A stretch of DNA of 49,888 nt from Helicostylum pulchrum (lineage: Eukaryota; Mucoromycota; Mucoromycetes; Mucorales; Mucoraceae), in assembly GCA_025677825.1 (NCBI GenBank), contig JAIXMO010000100.1:1-49888 (forward strand), in the 5' to 3' direction. Every line of letters begins with the position of its first letter. The stretch's first letter is position 1. The notes below the pieces were generated by a model. The model did not search any database. It was not told the DNA's origin and saw nothing but the letters and a program-made list of their open reading frames with translations. A program made the translations under genes and the position numbers. This document shows positions 20,600 to 32,235 of the stretch, one piece after another.

Positions 20600-22323
20600 A
20601 TGGTATCTCAATTTTCTCAACCACCTAAGCGCTTAAATTTGAACAATATACCCTCGCTTCAAATACCCTCGGGACCACCTTCGCCCACACTATCTACAGC
20701 TTCGTTCATGTCTTCTGTTTCTTGGATGGCCGAAAAGACGTCTAATGAGCTCATTCCAATGTTAAAAAATGCTTACGGCGCCTTAAAAGACAAGGAAAAA
20801 GGTGAGTTTAATTAAATTAAAAAAGTGCGGGAACAAAAAAAAATTTAGATAAAAAAATTGCATGTGTGAAATATATATTATTCATGTGAAAATCAACAGT
20901 TTATACTAAATAATCAAATAAAATAGACTTGGTGCTTGCAGCTGAATTAGGCAAATCGTTATTGGAACATAATCTTCGATTAAAGACCAGTTATGACGCA
21001 TTACTTCACTCATCCACACCACCCATCACACCTTCGTCATCTACTGTTCCTATTCAAGACGAAGCGGACTCGGGTATCGACTCAAGTGATGAAGAAAGCA
21101 CGATGCGCTTTGTACCTTCCAGAGGTACACGTGAAGCAATGATCGAAGTACTCGAACGCAAAAATGCCGAATTAACTGGAAAACTTGAGATCGCCATGAC
21201 TGAGCAAGACAAGATCGCCTTGACAAATAACAAAAAGACTCGTCAACTTGAAACCGAAATCAATTTACTAAAAGGAAACTTGGAGATCGCTTCCAGCAAA
21301 ATACAAGAATTACAAGATATGAACCAACGACAAAAGAAATTTGAGCTTGCTCAAAAGACAACTAGTCAGCATGAAGATGAAGACTTGGTAGACGAATTAT
21401 ACACAGAAATAGATAAAGTACAGCAAGAAAAAGATTTAGTAAATCAATCCAAAATTGAATTAGAAACAAAGCTTGCTACAACCTTGAAAGATCTTGGTGA
21501 GCTCAAGAAACAATTTGAAAAGTTCGAGTTCACGCAAGGTGATTTCGATGAACTTCAAGAAGCCTATGAACGCCAGTTTAATCATATTGACGAATTGAAT
21601 TCAAGTCTAGAAGAACATCGTACTATACTTTCTAAACTTAAAGAAAGAGGTGTTAGTATTCATTCAACTCGTTCTACACCGGCTCCAAGCTGTTATGGAG
21701 ACACTGAAAATACAACCCAAAACCAGTTTAGAAAGAATACACTTTTAGGTGAACTTGAGATGGAGTGGCTCAAATCCAACAAGTCGACTAATGCCGAATC
21801 CTCCGCATCAAATAAATCACATAGTTTATCTACCTCATTTTTAACACAACAACACATGTTTCAGCAGCCTTTCTTGCGTGATCTTACGGATTTTACTGAG
21901 AAATCCTTGGCTGTATTTTGCAGTGCGCCCTCTATTGGACTCGAGAGTGTCTTATCAAAGGCTACTGGTATTGATCAGCACTTATTAGAGGACGCACTTA
22001 ACTTCATCAACGAAATAGAAACACAACATCATGAAGAAAAATGCTTAGCTGTTTATAATAACGTACCAGATGAAGATTACGATTTTGGTATCTTTCACGA
22101 TCAATACCCGTCATCTGACCTCTATCCCAGTCCATTGAAACCTGAGCAATTACAAATTCAAAGATTTATTCATGAACCCAATTCTTTTGTGGGACGTCTT
22201 CGTAATCATGTTCGAAAACTGTTTAATCTTATTTGGAGATGGTGCAGATTTACCATGGTACTTACCACAGCTTTACTTATCAGCGCTTGGCAGGGTCCTG
22301 ACGCTTTATTATTGACCTATTAA
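20600..22323 (+). CDS. Tail-anchored coiled-coil protein, putative dynein adaptor
   Basis: Two exons, 20600-20801 and 20927-22323, giving 532 residues. The donor GTGAGT joins KDKEK to DLVLAAELGKSLLEHN in phase. Residues 68-83 fit the CC1 box of dynein adaptors (BICD, BICDR, Spindly, TRAK/HAP1 families), an alanine/glycine motif (AA..G) that binds the dynein light intermediate chain. A Ser/Thr-rich insert (about 92-120) and coiled coils (about 130-325) follow. Residues 339-346 (TLLGELEM) resemble the Spindly box that contacts the dynactin pointed end, at the expected place after the coiled coil. The C-terminus has a hydrophobic segment (about 509-522, preceded by WRWCR) and ends DALLLTY, suggesting a tail anchor in an organelle membrane. 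Motif families are established knowledge; the role here is inference. A generic coiled-coil membrane protein is the alternative. Confidence 0.75.
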
Positions 22324-22626
22324 TTATTACTTTTACGAAGAGCTTTTTCTTTTTTTAAAAAAAAAAAACCACATATATCAAACAAAACATTCATTATTAT
22401 TATACACAAACTACTTATTACTACTTATTATTTACACTTTCTTTATCTCTTTATCACTCTCTCTACTCCCTTCCCTGTATACTCCTTTTCTACACACACT
22501 TATATATCGTCACATTATATACATATATATGCTTATTATATCCCCCCCCCCCTTTGCACTTCCCCCGTATTCACTGCATAAATACTTTCTTAAAGAATTG
22601 TTTTATTGTTATTTATCTAAATACAG
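22324..22626. other. Convergent 3' intergenic region
   Basis: About 300 bp of pyrimidine- and TA-rich sequence between two stop codons, with a C11 run at 22542-22552. It should hold both 3' UTRs. No other feature was seen. Confidence 0.5.
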
Positions 22627-23364
22627 CTAAAATCGGCTATCTATGGCCCAAAATGGATTTTCAGCTGCCATCCTCATTTTAGTCATCATTCTCTTGAGTT
22701 TTGTAAATTTCTTGTTTGGTTGTTGTTTATTTTTTTTCGCTTTAGTATCTTGAGTAACACCAGATGAATCACCGCTACTACTTGATAAGTAAGTGACATT
22801 GCATTCTGCTATTCGACAACTATTACTACGTTGAACAATAGGAATAGTCGTTTCTAATTCTTCATCAAACGGCTTTTGCAAACCTTGTTGTTCTTTATAC
22901 AGCCTATAAACATTGTTCTTTCGGTTACAGTCCGTAGAGGAAGTAGTTGCTGTATAACAAAGATCTACCTCGTCGTCGTCGTCGTTCATAGCTTCTTCAT
23001 CACTACTGTACCGTTCACTATTATCACTATCGTTATGAAACTCGAACTGAGAGAGCGGGCTACTGTTTTTGATAGGTCGATTCAATCTTGAAGATTCAAC
23101 AATAGCGCTGTGGCAGCTTGTTTCATATAGTAATCTGGACGGTTTTGAGTTGGAGATAGCTTTGTTTGCTCCCAGTAGACTGGTTCCGTTTTCTGGTGAT
23201 TCGTAATAGTGACTTGTAACGTATGAGACATCCTGAATCATTTGCATATACGTCTGATGCATCCAGTCCTTGGAGCAAGGGGGTTGCCTCAACATTTTAC
23301 TGCTTAATTTAGAGGTAATTGTACCTGGAGGGAAGCGGATTGAAGGATGATTTGAGTAAGACAT
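22627..23364 (-). CDS. Disordered protein of unknown function
   Basis: Single-exon frame of 245 residues. I do not recognise a family. The composition is typical of an intrinsically disordered regulator: Ser/Asn-rich, with an acidic run EEAMNDDDDEVD in the middle and serine runs (SSSSGDSSG) after it. It ends in a basic, Met-rich helix (KKFTKLKRMMTKMRMAAENP, then FWAIDSRF). The basic end could bind nucleic acid or an acidic membrane, but this is only a composition argument. The gene is convergent with the putative dynein-adaptor gene, and its start lies 158 bp from the stop of the golgin gene. The frame's length and the varied, non-repetitive N-terminus support it being a real gene. Confidence 0.6.
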   Translation of the reverse strand: MSYSNHPSIRFPPGTITSKLSSKMLRQPPCSKDWMHQTYMQMIQDVSYVTSHYYESPENGTSLLGANKAISNSKPSRLLYETSCHSAIVESSRLNRPIKNSSPLSQFEFHNDSDNSERYSSDEEAMNDDDDEVDLCYTATTSSTDCNRKNNVYRLYKEQQGLQKPFDEELETTIPIVQRSNSCRIAECNVTYLSSSSGDSSGVTQDTKAKKNKQQPNKKFTKLKRMMTKMRMAAENPFWAIDSRF

Positions 23365-23522
23365 TTGTTTATAATAAATTAAGAGAGAAAAGAGAAAGAC
23401 TTATTGTTATTATTACACTTTTTTTGTTGCTTTTTATAATTTTATTTTTTTTATATTTAAGGACATTTGTTTTTGTCACACATCTATAAGTAGGTGTGTA
23501 TTTTTTTAAAAAAAAGTAGCAC

Positions 23523-26500
23523 TTAGATATCGAAAACTTCGCTCTGACAAGAACTACATCTTGGAGTCTCCAAAAATTCAGCAAACGCGGGTTTTTCTAA
23601 AGGCGGTAACTTTCCTACAGCTGGAATATGTTTCTTGACAACTTCAGCACCTTCTTCTTCCTCTTCCTCTTCGTTATCCGAATTAATCCACTCAAATCCA
23701 TTTTCACTAACGGGACTACATCCGTTCATCATTAATTTGACCTGAGCAGCATCAAGCGCAGACCTTCCCAGCGAAAGATCATCTTCATGGTGCTCTCTCA
23801 TATCTTCATACTGCTTCCACATCTTTTCCAAATGCTCTTGATATTCATTTCTTAAACGCTGCACGGTAGTTTCCAAATCTTTTCGTTCTCGTTCTAATGT
23901 CGTCTTATCCTTTTCCAGCTTGGATTCCGAGTCAAATTGTCTGCTACGTTGTGTGGATATGTCGCTGCGAAGTTGGTTAAAGGCTGCAAACTGTCTTTCT
24001 AATCGGTTTTTAAGCTCGCTTGTTTCTGGTGTTTCAGCAACTTGAGATTCTAGTTCTCGTATACGTTCACGTAACTGCTTGATCTTGGACTCACTTTGTG
24101 ACGGATCATCAACTTTATCAGAAGCGTCTTCCAGTGCTTCCTTTTTTGTCTTTTCTAAACCTGCTTCTAACTGGGATACCGATTTCTCTCTTTCCTCTAA
24201 CTCGGTTCGTAATCGGTCAAACTCGGCTTCCATGGCAGAAAGTCCCTTGATCTGCAACTGCAGCTGCTCGATTTTCTTATCACGTGTTTGCAATTGTCTG
24301 TTGACTTCGTTCAGCTGGTGTTCAGTCCTGCGTTGATTGGCGGTCTTGGCCGTAGCAGCAGGTTCTAGTGAAGTCACCTTTTGACGGTACTCTTCCAATT
24401 CAGCTTCCTTGGCCTTTAAATTCGATTCTGATTCCTTGAGCTGAACGTTACTTTGGTTTTTAGCGAGTTTTAATTGACCGCGAAGTTTTTTGGTTTCCTT
24501 TTCTTTGGCTGCTAACTCGGTTTGTAATTGTTCGAGTTTGTCGTCACTAGGGGAAACGTTGGAGAGTTCGGTGGGTTGAGTTGATTCCAGTTGTTTGATA
24601 CGGGCTGAAAGCTTTTCGACCGTTTCTGTGGATTTGAGTTCGAGGGTTTTGAATTTATCGTCGAGATCAGATACTTGCTTTTTATGTGTTTGCAAGAAAT
24701 CAGAGTGCTCCTTTTTAGCGTCTGAGGCTAACAAAACTTGACGTTGGTGTTCGTTTGTACGTTGATCCAGTTCTTGTTGTGTTTGTGTCAACTTGGTCTT
24801 GATACTCTCAAATTCGTTTAATTTCTTCTGCATATCTAAAACGCTTGCTTCTAACTTTTCTTTCTCGCTAGACTCTTGTTCAATTTGCTTCTTGTATACT
24901 TCTGATTGTTCTTGTAATTGACCAAGTTTAGATTGCAAGGTTTCGTTTTGTTGGACTTGTTGATCCAATTTTTCTGAAATCAAACTTTGCTCTTTTAATT
25001 GTTCGTGAGTTACTTCCAGTTGCTGACGAAGTGTATTGACTTCTTCTTGCTCGTGCTTCAACCTTTCTTCCAATTGATCCTTGAGCGAGCTAAGCTCTTC
25101 AGCATGACGGTCTTGCTGGTCCTTGAACTGATCTAAATGACCTGAACTGGTCGCAATTTCTTCATCGCGTTGTAATAAATGAGACTTTACTGTTTCTAAT
25201 TCCTCAGTCACTGATTTCAATTGAATAAAGGCATCTTCCTTGGATTGTTCAGTTTGATGCAACTTTTCAGATAATTCGTCAACACTTGATGTCTTTTCTT
25301 TCAAAGTCTTTTTAATTGATTTCGATTCCTCGATATCCTTTTGCAGAGCGTTTTCTAACTCTTGCTTTTGTTCTAATACCTTTGACAACTCTTCTTCTTT
25401 AGTACTTAATTGAACCTTGATTTGATCCAAGTCCTTTGAAGATGTTTGGAGTGTAGCAACGACAGTACCGTGAGATTGTTCTTGATCTTGTAACTGTTTC
25501 TTAAGCTCAGATACGTTTGATTCCAATTGTTCAACACGTTGACGTTGGCTGATTTCAGTACTTTCCAATGCCATTATATGTTGATCTTTCAATAGTTCAA
25601 GTTCAGCGATCTTGATCTGTGATTGATCAGCTTGACTACGTGCTTCCTCCAACTGCTTTTGAATATTCTTGATCTCTTGGTTCAATTTTTTGATCTTTTT
25701 GACATGAGTTTCCGTTTCCTTCTTTCGAGTCTCATTCATCTTTTCAATTTGGTTTTGTAAAGTAGTTGCATTTGAACGTTCGGACTCAAGTTTTTGCTCG
25801 ATCTCTGCTACGGTATCTTGTAAGGCAACTTTGGAAGCTTCTAAATCTTGTACCTCACGAGCCTTTTCTGCCTCGAGTGCAGTGATTTTAACTTGTAATT
25901 CTTCTACTTTAACTTGCTCGGATTTCAGTGTTTGGTTCAAGGCAGATATCTCCTGTTCGTGTAATGACATAAGATTTTCGTGCTCTTGGCGAGTAAGCTC
26001 TACTGATTTACTGATCGCTTGCTCGTGCTCCTTGTTTAATTCGTCAATTTGAGATTCAAGTGAACGCTTGGTCTCGTCCAGTTCTTGCGTGGTCTTATCC
26101 AGTACTTGCTTGGCCTCCTTCAATTCTTGCTTTGTACTTTGCAACGATTTATTCAACTCGGCGGATTTCTCTTTCTCGGATTGCAAGCTGCTCTCGTATG
26201 TGCTTACTTTCTTGCTCAACTTGTCCATTTGTTCCAAGCTTTGTGTGTACTTTATCTTCTCTGCTTCGAATTCAGCCAAAACAGTATCATATGAAGTTTC
26301 TAAACCAATACATTCCTCTTGTAATGCTTGTGCCTTTGTTTGTTCAGATCCTAGTTGAGTTTCAAGTTCGACACAGGCAGCGAGTTGTTCTTGCTTGTAG
26401 CTTTCAAACTCTGTTGTTTTCTCAGCAAGTGCTTTTTGTTCTTGCTGTAACAGTTTAAGAGTTTCTTCCTTTTCAGTACTAATAGTATTTAATTGCTGTT

Positions 26501-28836
26501 CAAGTTGAGTCATCTTTTCTTCGGTCTCCTTGACCTTAGTTTGCTCTTCTTCAAAAGATACTCTCATCTTGGCAAAAGCAGCTTTTGCTTTCATAAGTGC
26601 CTTTTGATACTCTTTGGTCTCTTTTTCCTTAGCTGAGGTCACTTGAGCTAATTGAGTCTCAAGGTCTTGAGACTTTGTAAGTTCAGTTTCGTATGATTCC
26701 TTGGCTAAAGATAAATCACGTTCAAACTTTTCGTGACCCTTTGTCAGTGTATCCAACTTGGTTTGAAGCTCTTCAAGTTGCGTTTGAGAGAATTCAAATG
26801 ATTGCTTTGCAGATGTCAATTCATCTTGCAATTTTTTAATACGAGTTGCATTATCTTCTTTGGTCTTCTTTTGCTTGGACTTTAAAGATTCCATTTGCGT
26901 TTTTAAATCATCGTTCTTGGCACACTCAGACTCAAGTTGTTGCTTTGTGCTACATATTTCAGCTTCAAGGTCTTTGGTACTACTCTCAAGTTTCTCTAAT
27001 GCATCGATCTTTGATTGTAATTGTTGGTTGACCTCGGTACACTCTGATTTAGCAGCATCCTTTTCAGATTTCAAGGTTTCAATTTGAGACACTAACTCAT
27101 CGACTTGTTCAGTTTGTTTTTGTAACTCTTGTTTTGTACTAGATAACTCTTGTTCCAAATTTAAAGCGTTGGATTTATAGTTTGAAGCCTCGCTTTCAAG
27201 TTCCTCTACTCTAGCACGATCATTCGCTTGCTCTTTTACAGCGTCTGATAATTTAACAGTAAGCACTTGTAACTCTTCTTTTGTCGATTGATATTGTTTT
27301 TCCAAGTCAAGTTTGCTAGCGCTGAATGTATCGATCTTGGCTTGTAAATCATTAGCTCGATCACGTTCGTTTTTGAATTTCTCTTGTAAGTCGGTCAATT
27401 GCTTTGCAGTGGTTTCTTTTTGTTGATCCATACCTTTATTTGATCTATCGAGTTCGCTCACTTGTGCTTGTAAATCATCGGCTCTTGTGTGTTCAGATTG
27501 TACCTGCTTTTGCAAAGAATCCACTTGTTCCTTTAAACTTTGTGATGATGCTTTGTGTTCCTCCAACTTTAACGCTGCTGCTTCTTTCGCTTTTGCCACT
27601 TTTTCAAGTTTAGCATTTAACTTATCTTGTTGTGATGTGTATTCCTTTTCAAGTTGGGTCAACTTATTTTTGTGATCTTTATTTAATTGTTCCAATTGCG
27701 ATTGTAAAGATTCAGATTTAAAACGTTCTTTATCCAACAAGTCCTGCGTTGAGTTGAGTTTGGATTCAATATCTGAAGAAGTTAATTGATGGTTATCTAG
27801 CGCTTCTTTCTTTTGCTTTTCAAGCTGCTCTAATTGTAATGATAAATTCTTGGATTTGTTTTGTTCGACCTCTAATAAAGAAGCAGTGGAAGCCAATTGA
27901 GCTTCAATATCGGAAGATGCCGATTGATGATGGTCAAGTGCTTCTTTCTTTTCATTACTGAGCTGTTCTACTTGAGCTTGTAACTGCCTAGCTTTAGCAC
28001 GTTCCTCGTTTAGCAAGGACTCTGCCGATATCAACTTGGACTCAACATCTACACATTTCGATTCAAGACCCTTCAGCACTTCTTGCTTTTCCTTTACAAC
28101 ATTTTCGACCTGTGCTTGTAAATCCTCTCTTTTACCACGTTCTTCCTGCAACAACAACTGAACCTCATTCAACTCGCTTTCTGTCAGCAAAACTTTTTTA
28201 CTCTCTGCGTTCAATCTTTGTTCAATATCTGATTGTAACTGACTTGATTTTTGACGTTCGACATCTAGTAATTGCTCTAATTCAGATAATTTTAATTGGT
28301 AACTATCCTTTTCCGCTTCGAATTGTTCTTTGGTAGAATTTGTATCGTTTGACTGTGATTCAATATGTTGCTTTAATTCGGATAATTGAACTTGAAGGCT
28401 TTCTTTTGTTTTTGTGCCTTGTTCGTGCGACAAAATCTGTGTGTACATAAAAATTAAGAAAGTGGTCCCTTTGTATATCGTGTTTCTATCAGGTTTGTGT
28501 TTATTCTTACCAACGCCTGTTTTTCTAATTCAAGTTGTTTAATTTGATTTGTTAATGAAATCACGTCATGGTTATTATTTTCTGTGTGTGTAGTTTCGAC
28601 ATCAGCTTCTTTGATAGATGGTGAGGCTACTTGGTCGTCTAATGTACTGGGTTCTGGACTACCCTCGATACTATCTGTTGTTTCAGTCTTTTGTTTTCCT
28701 TGAAACTTTTTAAGCTACATAATAAAATTCTTTAGTTTACACGTCAAACTTAAATAGCTTCATTTTTATATTATCTTACCCTTTTTTTTGCTGCTGCTAG
28801 CTTAGCTTTTCTAGCTTGATCCTCTTCTGTTGACAT
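23523..28836 (-). CDS. Giant coiled-coil golgin, GM130-like N-terminus
   Basis: Three exons on the minus strand, 28780-28836, 28511-28714 and 23523-28436, giving 1724 residues. The first exon supplies MSTEEDQARKAKLAAAKKR, joined in phase to LKKFQGKQ. This matches the short basic N-terminal segment of GM130-type golgins (KLAAAKKKLREYQ), which binds the vesicle tether p115/Uso1. The rest, from about residue 70 to 1640, is almost unbroken heptad coiled coil (repeats of the type QLEQLNKE, KLEQLQTEL), with no Pro-rich breaks. The C-terminus is acidic (NSDNEEEEEEEG), then globular, ending TPRCSSCQSEVFDI with a Cys-x2-Cys pair. No GRIP domain or membrane segment is seen. The likely role is a long Golgi tether. 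The alternative is another large coiled-coil scaffold; the GM130 link rests on the N-terminus alone. Confidence 0.8.
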
Positions 28837-29737
28837 GTTTTAAGATGGGGAAAAAAAACAAATGTACACAGTAAAAAAAAAAAAAGGGCTGGTATTTAAA
28901 AGAATAAACTCAGTTTTTTAGCCCAAAAAAAACGTAAATGCATTTCACTGGTGTACCAATTTCAAGGAATTTTAACAATGCAAACAATAATGCAAGTGTT
29001 TGCTTTTTTGACATATCTGATATCTATTGTTATTGTCCTTTTATATATATATATTGTATAACAACTACTCCTTTTTAAAAGAAAAGGGATGCAAAAAATC
29101 CCTTTTCACTTGATTATGGCAAGTAAATTGGTAAACAAATAACTATACCACCTATATAAAAAGGACTTTTTCTTTTTCTTTATCTCTGTATTATCCTTGA
29201 CTCGGGCAGGTATTATTAAGTAAGTTATACAAGAATTTACTCGTTTGGTGGTAATAAGAGGTACTCGTTTTGACTTGGCGATGCACTAGATAGTTACAAA
29301 AGATTCGTCGAAACTAGCACACTTTTCTTTTTTCTTTTAAAAAAGTGGATCCTAACTTCATATTCGACTCAGAGTAATACATGGAAAAGGCCTGTCAAAA
29401 TTATTCATCTTGAACCTTTACAAGATATACGTTGTATCATGCTGTACAAGCCATTGCAGAAGGTCCGTTCACGGCTGTAACTATGTCGTCTTTCTCTTTA
29501 TTGTCTTCTATTCATTACCATTACAAGCTAGCCTCGGACAGATCAGATTTCTTTATATGTGTCTCTGAAGAGAATTTTACATCGTTCGCGAATTTTACAC
29601 AGGTTATGTCTGTGAGAGAAAGTTGTATAACATATATGAGCGCTACGGTACTCCATACAGCTGAATTCTCTTTCTTTTTTTACACGCGCTACATAAAAAT
29701 AGTAATAACGATATTTACTTATTAATAAGAATCGCAG
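28837..29737. other. Intergenic region upstream of the golgin gene
   Basis: AT-rich region that should hold the golgin promoter (minus sense). It also contains a plus-strand TATA-like element at about 29153-29163 with no clear gene after it. The open frame at 29432-29725 has no recognisable features, and I do not call it. Confidence 0.45.
29152..29166 (+). promoter_or_regulatory. Orphan TATA-like element
   Basis: The plus-strand sequence CTATATAAAAAGGACT is nearly identical to the element about 70 bp upstream of the GH16 start codon. It is followed by a pyrimidine-rich stretch like a transcription start region. No coding sequence with protein character follows within 500 bp. It may drive a small or non-coding transcript or be chance. 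Confidence 0.3.
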
Positions 29738-29980
29738 TCAGTTTAGTCCTCTTTCCGTAGGATCCTCGACCATTCGGTCGACAAACGTCTCTCTGGTCTG
29801 GTCATTATGATATTTATAAACGCTGTTGTCCATTGGTTTGATTACTTCTAGAGATATTTTCAATGTATCTTTTACAGTAGTTTCTTTTTCTGCTGGTTTA
29901 AAATTCAAGTATGACTTTTGGCTCGTTATTGTTTCGAGTACGACGTTTGCATCACTGATTCCGGTCAACACGTCCTCCAC
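29738..29980 (-). pseudogene. Tc1/mariner-like transposase fragment
   Basis: An 80-codon minus-strand frame whose C-terminal part (MDNSVYKYHNDQTRETFVDR, then MVEDPTERG) resembles the segment that precedes the helix-turn-helix of Tc1-type transposases abundant in Mucorales genomes. The frame stops right after this, where the DNA-binding domain should begin, and neither HTH nor DDE region follows. I read it as a truncated remnant. The attribution is from memory of the family and is moderate. The neighbouring degenerate tandem array may belong to the same old element. Confidence 0.45.
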
Positions 29981-30134
29981 CGGATCGATAACTCTCCTCC
30001 CCCCCCCCCTTCATTGCAGACATTTCCTTGTCCGTCTTCCTAAAAAAAATGCGTTCTTTATCATACTATTTAGCCATTAGAGTGAATCTCAGTAACGTCA
30101 ATTTGACTTAAAAACGACAAGCCAGCTAGCTCAG

Positions 30135-30303
30135 AACGGAACAAAATTTACCAGTCGCATTGTTCTTAATGACGTTAAGCTTACCTTCCGTAATGATATT
30201 AAATTTTACCGTCTTTATAGACGTAAACCTACCGTTCGTGGTGACATAAACTAGCCGTCTTTATGGACTTTAAACCTATCATCCGAAATGACGCTAAACT
30301 TAC
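30135..30303 (+). repeat. Degenerate tandem array, unit about 22-33 bp
   Basis: Successive units end in a (T/A)AAACCTAC- or TTTTAC-like motif and begin CGTC/CGTT/CATCC. Clear units are 30185-30209, 30210-30232, 30233-30254, 30255-30279 and 30280-30303, with a longer one at 30152-30184 and a partial one before it. The core resembles CCGTCTTTATGACGTTAAAC, and most units carry an ATGACGT-like centre. Units differ by 20-40 percent, so the array is old. No function is known to me. Confidence 0.65.
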
Positions 30304-32235
30304 TTTTTTTACGTTATAATAAATAATGGTTTTTAATTTACTAAGTAACAGGAAACGCGTTTTGAACCCAAGTTATAGAATAAAAAATAAGTGTTTGGAA
30401 TATGTCTTTGATAAAGAAGTTTAAAAATATACTCTTTTGATTTTTGTTTTTGAGGGTCAACCTCTTTTGTTTTTTGATCAAAAATCACGAGTTTTTTTTT
30501 TTGCGATTACTTTGTATCTAATTTGACTCTCTTTGTGAAAAAAAAAAAAAGATAATAAAGTACTCGTTTCGACGCTTCTAATCCGTTTTAAACAAGTGTT
30601 CTGATGTAAAAAATTAAAAGTGTAATCACTGTTTAAAAATAACTTTTTTTTTTTTTGGACAAAAGAAAAACCACCTCACTTATTTCATCTAGTGGTTTTA
30701 TTTATTTCCGTGATTACATAAAATGTACTTTATACTGCTATTATTTATTGTAATAAAGATTAGTAGCCCTTTTCTATTCATTTATAAATACAAGTACTAG
30801 CCAGAATTGAGCGAGTAAACACGCTTTGAAAAGAAAAACGCTATTTTAAGGTTATCTTCGAACTATAATTATTCGTTCAGAGGTTATATTAAAAATATGA
30901 TTTTAGATGCATTAAGAAGCTTCTAGAGGAGCGCTTTATTATTATAGTTTGGTTTTCTTCTACATTTAAAAACAACTTACATTAGGAGGAATCGTAAATA
31001 TCTCGTAAAGATTTTCCAAAAAACAAACGGGGTGGACCTATCAAAATAACAAAATTTACAATAACAACGACACAAAAACGTAGAAAAGTATAGAGCCACA
31101 AGAGGTTTTCAGTAGTTGATACTAAAGACGTCTTCCTAATAACTATGCAACTTGGGTAAAAAAAAGCCTTTCGAAAAAAAAGTGCGTATTATTAAGTAGA
31201 TGTATTATGTTGTTATCGCTTTTAATACCTCGATATAGTAGCACATCAATTCGGATATCTTGTATTTATGGAAAGCATTTTTTTATTACATGCGCATATA
31301 TGTATATATGTATAAATGTATATATGTATATGGATATGGATATGTATGTACCGATCCTAAGCTACCCTATGTACACCCCGTAGTCGCTAAGAAAGCCGTT
31401 AAACTATTAAGCATTGTTCATTTTTCTTTATCGATGAATTACTTATAAAACGTTGTTTATTTATATTTATATATGATAAAACTACATGAAAATCTATTCC
31501 TACTGTGTATTAGAAAACTAAATTATATCGTCACTTGGAATAGAGGTTCAAACGCAATACACAAATACAGCTCTAGTGTAATTCCAACCCCTGTTACTAG
31601 AAGGTCAGATAAAGCAAAAGCAAGCTGTAAACTGGGTATTTTACAGAAAATATGAATAATAAAACCCAAGAGAGTAAACTATAAATCTTTTATATATTAT
31701 TATTATATAAAAACAAAGTTCGGAAAAACTATCAAACGGGTTATTGTCTTTTATATGACTGAGATCTAATCGAAGTAAAAGGTTATTGATTCGTTACTGT
31801 TTTCGCTGTCATAATCAGATAGGATCTGCTTATAACATAATCGCTGGATATATGTAATTTTAGTAAGGAATATTCTCTATGTTTCTTATATGCGTGTTTA
31901 GCACGGAAATCTTAAGGCGTCAACTGGAATTGAAATCGAGTTGCGTTTTTTTTTCTACGCTTGAAGTTTTGGCATGTTTGACAAAGTAATTAGGTTCTTC
32001 CGAGTTAATATCCGGTGGGATGTTACATTGTTTTTTTTGAAAAAATTAACGTCTGTTGAGTTTTCTGCAATCTGTAACGCAAGTACACGTTTCAAACTTA
32101 AATTGGCATAAAAATCGTTACATCATATCATGCATTTTTTTTTTACCCCGAATTAAAGTGACTCTGTTAAATACGAATACAAAAAATAAAATTTTCCCAA
32201 AAAGAAAAAAAAACTTTTCACTCACTTTTTCAAAT
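30304..32235. other. Intergenic region, about 1.9 kb
   Basis: AT-rich sequence with many stop codons in all frames. It holds an imperfect TATG/TATA repeat at about 31295-31350. The short frames at 31260-31655 look like chance. No tRNA or other RNA gene was recognised. The last hundred bases should hold the GNL1 promoter. Confidence 0.5.
31295..31350. repeat. Imperfect (TATATG)n microsatellite
   Basis: An alternating TATATG/TATGGA pattern of about 55 bp in a gene-free stretch. Confidence 0.7.

Noticed and set aside
29432..29725. 97-codon frame after the orphan TATA element
   Set aside because: No domain, signal or neighbouring splice-linked exon supports it. It is kept only as a possible transcript region, not as a gene.
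30345..30365. TTTTGAACCC, a possible reverse-strand tRNA TPsiC arm
   Set aside because: The flanking bases do not form a TPsiC stem or an acceptor stem.
31521..31560. GGTTCAAAC, a possible tRNA B box
   Set aside because: No matching A box at the right distance upstream and no acceptor-stem pairing could be found by eye.
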